Part shown: in pieces, positions 1 to 5,352 of the stretch
Numbering within the stretch: position 1 is the stretch's first letter
How the letters are laid out: every line of letters begins with the position of its first letter
Assembly (NCBI GenBank): GCA_900549365.1
Contig: UROD01000046.1
Coordinates: forward strand, 1 to 6,498
Origin: an uncultured Rickettsiales bacterium
Lineage (GTDB): Bacteria; Pseudomonadota; Alphaproteobacteria; Rs-D84
Length of the DNA: 6,498 nt
Direction of reading: 5' to 3'
Position numbers and translations under genes: made by a program
The notes under the pieces: model-generated
Databases searched by the model: none
Told to the model about the DNA's origin: nothing
What the model saw: the letters and a program-made list of their open reading frames with translations, nothing else

Positions 1-10
1 AATCCAGTAT

Positions 11-35
11 AAATAAAAGTGCGCCGGTGGCGCAC
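11..35 (-). terminator. Second hairpin of a tandem terminator
   Basis: Read on the minus strand, GTGCGCC (29-35) and GGCGCAC (19-25) form a 7-bp GC-rich stem around a 3-nt loop, followed by TTTTATTTA (positions 18 down to 10). It lies about 20 nt beyond the stronger hairpin at 58-85, so it may act as a backup terminator for the cold-shock gene. It could instead belong to a gene to the left of the window. The U-tract is interrupted, so the call is moderate. Confidence 0.5.
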
Positions 36-57
36 TATCTATTATCTATGCTCTAAT

Positions 58-85
58 AAAAAACGGGGCGATGCCCCGTTTTTTT
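58..85 (-). terminator. Intrinsic terminator after the cold-shock gene
   Basis: AACGGGGC (62-69) pairs perfectly with GCCCCGTT (73-80) around a 3-nt loop. Runs of A on the left (58-63) and T on the right (79-85) give a U-tract in both directions. On the minus strand it overlaps the stop codon region of the cold-shock gene at 84-86, so it is the natural end of that transcript. The symmetry means it could also stop plus-strand transcription. Confidence 0.85.
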
Positions 86-428
86 AAGATTTTTTCCAGA
101 ACGCAAAACTGCGGCGGGTTGTTTTTTCCTCGCGCTGTTTGCGGTCTTCGGTTGCGCGGCGATGTTCCGCACGACGTTCGTGGAATCTGCGCGCTGATTC
201 TTCATCACGTTGAATCAATTTCAATTCGGTGACAGACAATTTACCATTACGAACTTCTTCTTCGAATTCAACGATATCGTTTTCATTCAAGAATCTGATG
301 CCTGCGGCCTTTAACGCACTGGAATGAACAAATACATCATCTGTGTTGCCGTCCGCGTTTGGCGCATCTGGTGTAATGAAACCAAAGCATTTTTTGCCGT
401 TATACCATTTTACTTTACCTTGACGCAT
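84..428 (-). CDS. Cold-shock-domain nucleic-acid-binding protein with charged C-terminal tail
   Basis: A 114-aa protein with one CspA-type cold-shock domain at residues 1-73. The domain opens with GKVKWYNGKK, then an RNP1-like KCFGFI (13-18) and RNP2 DVFVHSSAL (31-39), and ends near VTELKLI. Such OB-fold domains bind single-stranded RNA or DNA in the cytoplasm, often as RNA chaperones. RNP1 normally reads KGFGFI or KGYGFI; here a Cys (14) replaces that residue, while the Phe residues that stack on bases are kept. Residues 74-114 form an Arg/Glu-rich tail ending in FAFWKKS, absent from minimal 65-70-aa Csp proteins; it may be helical and add RNA or protein contacts. Start: ATG at 426-428 with AAGGA (437-441) 8 nt upstream. 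The gene is monocistronic, with a terminator at its stop. The family is certain; whether it is cold-induced cannot be told from sequence. Confidence 0.92.
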   Translation of the reverse strand: MRQGKVKWYNGKKCFGFITPDAPNADGNTDDVFVHSSALKAAGIRFLNENDIVEFEEEVRNGKLSVTELKLIQRDEESARRFHERRAEHRRATEDRKQREEKTTRRSFAFWKKS

Positions 429-528
429 AATCTAAGTCCTTTGTTATGCTTGTTATGGTTCTGTGCAACTCTTACGCTGAACCTGTGATAATTTTGACGA
501 ATTTGGTGACGTAATGCAAGAAAATAAC

Positions 529-548
529 TTTCCTATGGATTTAGGAAA
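529..548. repeat. Perfect 7-bp palindrome in the cold-shock gene 5' region
   Basis: TTTCCTA (529-535) and TAGGAAA (542-548) are perfect inverted repeats separated by 6 nt. It lies about 100-120 nt before the cold-shock start codon. If the promoter proposed at 550-578 is right, the palindrome would sit at the very 5' end of the mRNA as a hairpin in a 5' UTR of about 115 nt. Otherwise it could be a regulator-binding site. The sequence does not decide between these. Confidence 0.45.
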
Positions 549-549
549 A

Positions 550-578
550 AATATGATATAATTGTGCGCTGGAAACAA
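550..578 (-). promoter_or_regulatory. Candidate promoter of the cold-shock gene
   Basis: On the minus strand, TTGTTT (573-578) and CATATT (550-555) are spaced by 17 nt, each matching the sigma70 consensus at 4 of 6 positions. Transcription would start near 543 and give a long 5' UTR, as in E. coli cspA. The -35 box overlaps the tail of the upstream operon's terminator. The region is AT-rich and other pairings are possible, including TATCAT at 553-558 as -10 or TTGCAT nearer the gene. Confidence 0.3.
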
Positions 579-602
579 ATAAAGCGGGGTATATTGCCCC
601 GC
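573..602 (-). terminator. Terminator of the lysS operon
   Basis: On the minus strand GCGGGG (597-602) pairs with CCCCGC (584-589) around a 7-nt loop and is followed by TTTATTTGTTT (583 down to 573). It begins about 11 nt after the stop codon of the 614-2020 gene. On the plus strand the hairpin is followed by CCTATTTTTTATTATTT, so it may work in both directions. Confidence 0.75.
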
Positions 603-613
603 CCTATTTTTTA

Positions 614-2020
614 TTATTTGCCGTCTTTCTTGTAGTAACGCTGAACCTCTGTCATGACAAAGTTAAACAGACGGCCCGATAACGTGTCAACCGGCACAGA
701 CCAACCACGATGACCGTACGGCATTGCCGCGACCAAGACGAAATTCGCCATAAAGCGGAAAATTTCTGATTCTTGGGCCTGTGTCAGTTTTGTTGGCGCA
801 TCTGTAATATGAAACACTTCGTTTTCAATGGCGTCTTCCAATTTGCCCATGATGCGTTCAACAACACGTGGCGGATAATACAGTGTGCATTTTTTCGGGA
901 ACCCTTCGAACAACATAACATTGTTGCCTTGGCCGTACAAGATATTCCACCCCACGCGGTCAAACAAACTTTCCAAACAGTCGCATATCATCAGATTGTA
1001 TTCTTTTGCGCCACCTTCCATAAAATCTGCCAAGCGACGTTCAATATTCTGGCTGGTCTTGCATGCCTTTTTACGCGCAACCTCGTAATGTTCATGCGTT
1101 TTGCGTTCGTATTCAAAGAATGTACGAACCTGACATATGATTTCCATTGGCACAACAAAGCCATCTTTGCCGATATCAATAATCAGTTTGGCGTCGCGGT
1201 AATTACGCGGATTGTCCATATCATAGAAATTATCACGCACAGACAAAATACGTTCTGGCATCATTGCACGCACGCGTTCGATAAACGTACGGGCCTGTGG
1301 GATTAAATCAAACAAACATTTGACGCGCCACACGTCTTGCAAGCGCAGACGTGGCGGCTGAATTTTATCCAGCGCACGCACCAATTCCACCGCAATTTGT
1401 TCGTGTCCCGAACCAATAATAGACAGGACTGTTTCAGATGGCGTAGAAATATAGCGTTCAGATAATTTTGCGCGAATCTTTTTTGCGATTGCATTGGCAG
1501 ATGCCACACGCTCGTGCGCGGCAATTACATCATGGACAGTGTTGGCAACCTCGTCCACGTACATGGTATAGTATTTGCCCACAATCTTGTCCAAGGCACG
1601 ATCAATATTTTTCTGCGCGCCAACAATTACCGTCACAATTGATGACACCGCCAAGTCAATTTTATGTCCGGCCTCGCTGGAAAAGAACTGATTTCGCATT
1701 GGGTCGGCGTCCAGACGATGATGCACGATATATGGCGATAATGGATGGATGTCTGCGATGCGCAATGGTTCATCAATTGCACTGTCGGTGGCATAGTTAT
1801 AACGCGTCACAGGTGCTTTTGGTGCACCAAAACATTTGCCCAAAAAATAAAATACTTCGCGATACCATTTCAAACTGTCTGAATACAGACGGGACAGATA
1901 TGCGGCGGCCTCGTCATTTATACGCCCAGCAGCACGCGCTGCCTCGATTGCGTCCAGATTTTTTCTGTCATGATCCGCAACCATATCAACAATATAGTTT
2001 TCTGGATACGGGGCTATCAT
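614..2020 (-). CDS. Protein with a divergent RelA/SpoT-like nucleotidyltransferase domain (putative)
   Basis: A 468-aa soluble protein with no signal peptide or clear membrane helix. Residues about 165-320 resemble the (p)ppGpp synthetase fold of RelA/SpoT proteins, which transfer pyrophosphate from ATP to GDP or GTP. RVASANAIAKKI (171-182) matches the entry motif RVKS..SI..K; DVWRVKCLF (229-237) matches the strand carrying the Mg-binding Asp (D229); NYRDAK (273-278) stands where GYRSLH is usual; VPMEIICQVRT (290-300) matches VPVEIQIRT; H309 and Y312 follow as in H..Y. Substitutions include the entry-motif Lys to Ala (173), loss of the Ser and His of YRSLH, and two extra residues around the EIQIRT strand, so activity is uncertain. 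No HD hydrolase, TGS or ACT domain is seen; the flanks (1-160 and 320-468) are unrecognised. It starts 15 nt after lysS with GGAG (2031-2034) 10 nt before the ATG, so it is the second gene of the operon. Assignment is by motif reading only. Confidence 0.5.
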   Translation of the reverse strand: MIAPYPENYIVDMVADHDRKNLDAIEAARAAGRINDEAAAYLSRLYSDSLKWYREVFYFLGKCFGAPKAPVTRYNYATDSAIDEPLRIADIHPLSPYIVHHRLDADPMRNQFFSSEAGHKIDLAVSSIVTVIVGAQKNIDRALDKIVGKYYTMYVDEVANTVHDVIAAHERVASANAIAKKIRAKLSERYISTPSETVLSIIGSGHEQIAVELVRALDKIQPPRLRLQDVWRVKCLFDLIPQARTFIERVRAMMPERILSVRDNFYDMDNPRNYRDAKLIIDIGKDGFVVPMEIICQVRTFFEYERKTHEHYEVARKKACKTSQNIERRLADFMEGGAKEYNLMICDCLESLFDRVGWNILYGQGNNVMLFEGFPKKCTLYYPPRVVERIMGKLEDAIENEVFHITDAPTKLTQAQESEIFRFMANFVLVAAMPYGHRGWSVPVDTLSGRLFNFVMTEVQRYYKKDGK

Positions 2021-2035
2021 TGTTTTATATCTCCA

Positions 2036-3502
2036 TTACTTCATTATAGGGAACAGAATTACATCACGCAGCGTTGGCTGGTCAAAGATAATGCTGGCCA
2101 AACGGTCAACGCCAACCCCCACACCAGAAATCGGTGGGAAACCATGTTCCATTGCACGGACATAATCATTGTCCGGATTAAATGCTTCTTCGTCACCATC
2201 AGCGATATTTTTGGCCTGTTGTTCAAATGCCGCCAACTGTTGGATTGGATTTACCAATTCTGAATACCCCTTGCACAATTCTGCACCACATACCAGTAAT
2301 TGGAACATATCCAAGCAACGATCGTCTGCGTCGCTGTGACGCGCCAATGGTACCATGTATGTTGGATAGTTGTATAGGAACGTTGGCTGGACAATACTGT
2401 CGCGAATCTTGCGTTTATAGACGTAATCAACCAATGTTGGTATAGACTTCAAATCGTCCAATTCACCCGCAGGGAACATACCTTGGTCAACCAGTTGTTT
2501 GCGCAATGTGTCAACGTTATCAAAATCCAAAATATTACACCCAAACAATTCATTCATACGGGCGGTGTAATCCATCATTTCATATTTACTGAAATCCAGT
2601 TCTGTGCCCTGATATGAAATTTGCAATGTGCCACGGCAACGCTGAATCAGGTTCTGAATCAATTCCCACGTGAATTTCAGATTACGTTTCCAATCCCAAT
2701 ATGCCGCATACCATTCCACCATTGTAAATTCTTGCAGGTGCATGGCATCCATACCCTCGTTACGGAAATCCTTGGCAACTTCGTACACACGGTCAAAACC
2801 GGCGCAATTTGCCAACTTCAAGAATAATTCTGGGGAAATACGCAACTGAAAATCTGCATCCAACGCATTGTGATGGGTCAAGAACGGACGTGCCGCCGCG
2901 CCAGAGGCAACATTCTGCATAATTGGTGTTTCAATTTCCAGAAATCCGTTGTTGTTCATAAATTCACGCCAATACTGGGTCATCTTGAACCGCCCCAACA
3001 GGGTATTACGGGTTTCAGGATTTGAAATCACATCCAGATAACGCTGGCGATAACGGGTTTCTGTATCCGTCAGACCATGAAACTTTTCTGGCAATGGGCG
3101 CAATGCCTTGGACAAGATTGTGTACTTTGCAACACGAACGGTCAATTCACCCGCTGTTGTGTGATACAATTCACCCTCTATCCCAACAAAGTCACCCAAG
3201 TCAACGTTGGCCTTCATAAACTTGTATTGTTCTTCGCCCAATTCTTCGCGGGACATAGAAAACTGAATTTCGCCAGCGATATCATAGATACGGCCAAACA
3301 TCAATTTGCCCAACCAACGCAACGCTGTAACACGCCCTGCCAGTTTTACCGCCGTGCCATCTGCCAAATTGCGTGCATCAGCAATGGTATGCGTACGGTC
3401 AAATTTGTCTTTCCACACAACGCCATCGCGGGCGCGAATATTTTCCGCCTTTTGCAGGCGCGCCTGTAATTCATTGGTTGAAATTGTTGTGTTTTCTGAC
3501 AT
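2036..3502 (-). CDS. lysS: Lysyl-tRNA synthetase, class II
   Basis: A 488-aa cytoplasmic enzyme that activates lysine with ATP and charges tRNA-Lys. It is full length for bacterial LysRS: an N-terminal OB-fold anticodon-binding domain (about 50-135), then the class II catalytic core. Motif 1 lies near FMNNNGFLEIETPIMQ (181-196), followed by GAAARPFLTHHNALD; motif 2 is FRNEG (246-250) through EFTMVEWY (258-265); motif 3 is GVGVGVDRL (460-468), ending DVILFPIMK. The OB domain rules out the short paralogue EpmA. Unusual are YMVPLA (382-387), where E. coli-type enzymes have EVSPL, and CKGYSEL (410-416) where NGFSEL is usual, which puts Lys411 at a normally Asn position near the lysine pocket. The ATG is preceded by AGGGA about 10 nt upstream. 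It leads an operon with the RelA/SpoT-like gene and is probably controlled by the attenuator in its leader (3532-3655). Confidence 0.96.
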   Translation of the reverse strand: MSENTTISTNELQARLQKAENIRARDGVVWKDKFDRTHTIADARNLADGTAVKLAGRVTALRWLGKLMFGRIYDIAGEIQFSMSREELGEEQYKFMKANVDLGDFVGIEGELYHTTAGELTVRVAKYTILSKALRPLPEKFHGLTDTETRYRQRYLDVISNPETRNTLLGRFKMTQYWREFMNNNGFLEIETPIMQNVASGAAARPFLTHHNALDADFQLRISPELFLKLANCAGFDRVYEVAKDFRNEGMDAMHLQEFTMVEWYAAYWDWKRNLKFTWELIQNLIQRCRGTLQISYQGTELDFSKYEMMDYTARMNELFGCNILDFDNVDTLRKQLVDQGMFPAGELDDLKSIPTLVDYVYKRKIRDSIVQPTFLYNYPTYMVPLARHSDADDRCLDMFQLLVCGAELCKGYSELVNPIQQLAAFEQQAKNIADGDEEAFNPDNDYVRAMEHGFPPISGVGVGVDRLASIIFDQPTLRDVILFPIMK

Positions 3503-3531
3503 TGTCTTTTTCCCTTTTCGTGTAATGTTAT

Positions 3532-3560
3532 AAAAAACGGACGCAGAAAAGTGCGTCCGT
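3532..3560 (-). terminator. Intrinsic terminator in the lysS leader
   Basis: On the minus strand ACGGACGCA (3552-3560) pairs perfectly with TGCGTCCGT (3537-3545) around a 6-nt loop, followed by six T (3537 down to 3532). It lies only about 30 nt before the lysS ATG and downstream of a good promoter on the same strand. No larger gene precedes it on this strand for at least 300 nt, so it is best read as a regulated terminator and not the end of an upstream gene. Confidence 0.85.
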
Positions 3561-3581
3561 CGTTAAAACTGATGGTCGCAC
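3551..3581 (-). promoter_or_regulatory. Antiterminator hairpin competing with the leader terminator
   Basis: In mRNA sense GTGCGACCATC (3581 down to 3571) pairs with GACGGACGCAC (3561 down to 3551) at 9 of 11 positions, with A-A and A-C mismatches and a 9-nt loop. The 3' strand contains the 5' arm of the terminator at 3532-3560, so the two structures exclude each other. The 5' strand begins 5 nt after the leader-peptide stop codon, within reach of a terminating ribosome. Confidence 0.65.
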
Positions 3582-3586
3582 GCGAT

Positions 3587-3619
3587 TTATAAAAATTTTT
3601 TCAAATTTAACATTTTCAT
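3587..3619 (-). CDS. Putative lysS leader peptide MKMLNLKKFL
   Basis: A 10-codon ORF, too short for normal gene calling, read MKMLNLKKFL then TAA. It has three AAA Lys codons, two of them adjacent at codons 7 and 8, placed 6 nt before the stop. A ribosome waiting at codon 7 would leave the antiterminator strand 17 nt ahead, free to pair; at the stop codon that strand is 5 nt ahead and would be covered. The purine-rich AGAAAG (3622-3627) precedes it; spacing suits the second ATG (3611-3613, giving MLNLKKFL) better than the first. The Shine-Dalgarno match is weak, and in AT-rich DNA a short Lys/Leu-containing ORF can occur by chance; Leu is also present three times. Support comes mainly from its position. 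Confidence 0.55.
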   Translation of the reverse strand: MKMLNLKKFL

Positions 3620-3625
3620 TTCTTT

Positions 3626-3658
3626 CTGTGTTAGACCGTTTCCCCGTTTGGGTCACAG
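3626..3658 (-). repeat. Inverted repeat at the lysS transcription start
   Basis: In mRNA sense CTGTG (3658 down to 3654) and CACAG (3630 down to 3626) are inverted repeats, and inside them GACC (3654-3651) pairs with GGTC (3637-3634). The proposed transcription start is near 3653, so the outer arm would be largely upstream of the RNA. The inner 4-bp helix could form in the transcript, and its GGTC could alternatively pair with GACC in the antiterminator strand (3574-3577), which would be a strand-1 role. An operator is the other reading. Confidence 0.35.
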
Positions 3659-3659
3659 C

Positions 3660-3688
3660 ATTATTACGGAATTTTTTATAAATGTAAA
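3660..3688 (-). promoter_or_regulatory. Probable sigma70 promoter of the lysS operon
   Basis: On the minus strand TTTACA (3683-3688) and AATAAT (3660-3665) each match the consensus at 5 of 6 positions and are spaced by the ideal 17 nt. Transcription would start near 3653, giving a leader of about 150 nt before lysS. AT-rich DNA upstream (3700-3770) could act as an UP element. Confidence 0.65.
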
Positions 3689-3818
3689 GAATAAATTCGC
3701 GCGACACAAAATAAAAACACGACGCAAGAAAAAATTTATTAAAAATAATAATTATTCTCTTGTAATAATCTTTTCAAAATGATATTTATGCGGCATCAAA
3801 TGCACGGGGATTTATTCT
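3689..3818. other. AT-rich divergent intergenic spacer
   Basis: This stretch between the lysS promoter and the exporter promoter region contains no supportable ORF or RNA gene. It is strongly AT-rich, with A- and T-runs and a short self-complementary AATAATAATTATT element around 3744-3756. TTGTAA (3760-3765) and TATTTA (3783-3788) at 17-nt spacing are a weak plus-strand promoter match. I see nothing else in it. Confidence 0.5.
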
Positions 3819-3856
3819 TGGGGTTGCCCCAGACGTAAATCTGGCATAATTACAAT
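3819..3856 (+). promoter_or_regulatory. Candidate promoter/operator of the exporter operon
   Basis: Two inverted repeats overlap here: TGGGG (3819-3823) with CCCCA (3827-3831), and CCAGA (3829-3833) with TCTGG (3840-3844). They share CCA and cannot both form as hairpins. TTGCCC (3824-3829) with CATAAT (3845-3850) gives a promoter match with a short 15-nt spacer; TACAAT (3851-3856) is another possible -10. An operator over the promoter of an efflux operon would be typical, but no regulator gene is in the window. Confidence 0.35.
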
Positions 3857-3875
3857 ACAAAGGGGGGATTTTCTG

Positions 3876-4625
3876 ATGAAAGCAAAACAGAAAAAAATGT
3901 TGCGGACATGCGGCATTGCCGTGGCACTGATTATTGCGGCATTTTTGATTGTAAAATACATTGTTGCTATGCGTCCATATTCATATGCAGGCACATTGGA
4001 AACAACCAAAGTGATGGTGTCTGCGCGTGTGGCGTCCGACATTTCTGAATTTAATGTGGCGGAAGGGGACACAGTTTCAAAAGACCAAACATTGTTAACG
4101 CTGTCATGCGATGCGTATAAAATTTTGGCACAGCAACTGGACAATGACTATGCCCGCGCAGATGCCTTGGTCGCCAAGGGGCACATGTCACAGGCAGAAT
4201 ACGATGTTGTTGCGCGCAACAAACACGATAATGATTTGAAATTATCATGGTGCGACGTAAAATCACCAATTGACGGTATGGTTATCACCAAATTCCGCGA
4301 GGTTGGCGAGGTTGTAGCCCCAGGGTCAACATTGGTGTCACTGGCGAATCCGTATGACATTTGGGCGTATTTCTATGTGCCATATGAAATGCTGCACAAA
4401 CTGAATGTGGGTCAGCACGTTATTGGCACATTGCCAGAGGCCGCCGGCAAAACATTTTCAGGAACAATCATAAAAATAAACGAACAGGCCGAATTTACAC
4501 CAAAAAATGTTCAGACCCGCGAAGAACGCACGCGTTTGGTATACGGCGTAAAAGTGAAGTTTGAAAACCCAGATTTAACACTGAAATCCGGCATGACAAT
4601 TGAAAGTACGTTGTTAAATGAATAA
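3876..4625 (+). CDS. HlyD-family membrane fusion protein (periplasmic adaptor) of an ABC exporter
   Basis: A 249-aa adaptor, anchored in the inner membrane by one N-terminal helix (residues 12-32, after a Lys-rich cytoplasmic start) and otherwise periplasmic. Two half-lipoyl segments are visible: VSARVASDISEFNVAEGDTV (48-67) and VKSPIDGMVITKFREVGEVV (from 128). Between them is a short helical hairpin (about 80-125) with MSQAEYDVV. A beta-barrel segment follows (IWAYFYVPYEMLHKLNVGQHV), and the C-terminus KVKFENPDLTLKSGMTIEST is typical of the family. The gene order matches YbhG with YbhF, YbhS and YbhR, but the protein is shorter than YbhG (about 330 aa), chiefly through a reduced hairpin, which in relatives contacts TolC-like ducts. 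ATG 3876 has AGGGGGG (3861-3867) 8 nt upstream. Its last codons overlap the next gene by 8 nt. The substrate is unknown; no outer-membrane partner is in the window. Confidence 0.9.
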   Translation: MKAKQKKMLRTCGIAVALIIAAFLIVKYIVAMRPYSYAGTLETTKVMVSARVASDISEFNVAEGDTVSKDQTLLTLSCDAYKILAQQLDNDYARADALVAKGHMSQAEYDVVARNKHDNDLKLSWCDVKSPIDGMVITKFREVGEVVAPGSTLVSLANPYDIWAYFYVPYEMLHKLNVGQHVIGTLPEAAGKTFSGTIIKINEQAEFTPKNVQTREERTRLVYGVKVKFENPDLTLKSGMTIESTLLNE

Positions 4626-5352
4626 GCAAATTGGTATTGATGTTTCCGATGTGACCAAACGGTTCGGTGGCATTGTGGCACTGGACAACGTGTCGATGCA
4701 TTTTAACCCAGCAACACTGTACGGTGTAATTGGGCCGGCGGGTGCGGGAAAAACCACCCTGTTCCGATTGATGCTGGGGCTGATGCGGGCGAATAATGGA
4801 AAAATAACCTATTATGAAAACGGGCACGTGATTGATTTTGCCGATGCACGTGAATCTGTCGCATATATGCCCCAGAGCCAGAGTTTATACGCCGACCTGT
4901 CGGTGGACGAACACTTGGATTTTTTCCGCCGTCTGTATGGAATACCAGATGCCGAATATAAAAAGAAACGGTCTGAATTGTTGCATATGGCGCGCTTGGA
5001 CAAATTTCTGGACAGAACCGCAGGAAACCTGTCGGGTGGAATGTACAAAAAACTGGGGTTGATTTGTGCCCTGTTGCGCAGTCCCCGCGTTATGTTGCTG
5101 GACGAGCCGACAAACGGCGTTGACCCAATCAGTCGGCGCGAATTTTGGGATTTATTGCATGCGGCGCAACAACAAGGAATCTTGGTCATTATGACAACCG
5201 CCTATATGGACGAAGCCGAACGCTGTGGCGAGGTTGTTTTGATGGAACGCGGACACGTTCTGGGTATGGGCGAACCAAAAGAATTACTACACACATCGCA
5301 TTCTGCGAACTTTGATGAATTTTTCTTGAAACGTGGGGGTGAAAAGCAATGA
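4618..5352 (+). CDS. ABC exporter ATPase 1 (YbhF N-half-like; H-loop His replaced)
   Basis: A 244-aa cytoplasmic nucleotide-binding subunit. Visible motifs are Walker A GPAGAGKTT (39-47), Q-loop Gln86 in YMPQ, signature LSGGM (138-142), Walker B VMLLDEP (158-164) with catalytic Glu163, and D-loop GVDP (167-170). The switch position normally occupied by His in TTHYMDEAE is Ala195 (codon 5200-5202) in TTAYMDEAERC; N-terminal halves of fused YbhF/RbbA-type ATPases often lack this His too. It therefore looks like the N-half of such a tandem ATPase encoded as a separate protein. Its start codon lies inside the end of the adaptor gene, with no strong Shine-Dalgarno, so translation is probably coupled. 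It ends in a 4-nt ATGA overlap with ATPase 2, consistent with a 1:1 heterodimer. Confidence 0.92.
   Translation: MNKQIGIDVSDVTKRFGGIVALDNVSMHFNPATLYGVIGPAGAGKTTLFRLMLGLMRANNGKITYYENGHVIDFADARESVAYMPQSQSLYADLSVDEHLDFFRRLYGIPDAEYKKKRSELLHMARLDKFLDRTAGNLSGGMYKKLGLICALLRSPRVMLLDEPTNGVDPISRREFWDLLHAAQQQGILVIMTTAYMDEAERCGEVVLMERGHVLGMGEPKELLHTSHSANFDEFFLKRGGEKQ

Larger units (their letters stand above)
3503..3655 (-). promoter_or_regulatory. lysS leader: putative ribosome-mediated attenuator
   Basis: This roughly 150-nt untranslated leader holds, in mRNA order, a short hairpin (GACC 3651-3654 with GGTC 3634-3637), a 10-codon leader ORF (3587-3619), an antiterminator strand (3571-3581), an intrinsic terminator (3532-3560) and the lysS ribosome-binding site. 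The terminator's 5' arm can pair with either the antiterminator strand or its own 3' arm, not both. A ribosome stalled on the Lys codons would leave the antiterminator strand free; one reaching the stop codon would cover it and allow termination. The layout follows trpL and pheM attenuators. It does not resemble a lysine riboswitch (too short) or a T-box. Confidence 0.65.

Noticed and set aside
557..562. Perfect TATAAT on the plus strand
   Set aside because: No acceptable -35 at 16-18 nt upstream and no plus-strand gene follows; transcription would meet the 584-602 hairpin at once. Likely chance in AT-rich DNA.
773..1306. 177-aa plus-strand ORF
   Set aside because: Antisense shadow of the 614-2020 gene; rich in Phe, His and Cys, as expected from an out-of-frame translation, with no domain.
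1468..2049. 193-aa plus-strand ORF
   Set aside because: Antisense to the 614-2020 gene, with shadow-like composition and no ribosome-binding context of note.
3503..3655. Lysine (L-box) riboswitch or T-box upstream of lysS
   Set aside because: The leader is too short and lacks the multi-helix lysine aptamer; there is no T-box sequence or specifier stem. The short ORF and two-state hairpin fit peptide-mediated attenuation better.
3812..4144. 110-aa minus-strand ORF overlapping the adaptor gene start
   Set aside because: It is antisense to a clear HlyD-family gene and has no recognisable domain. It would also sit directly upstream of the lysS leader, but nothing supports it being coding.
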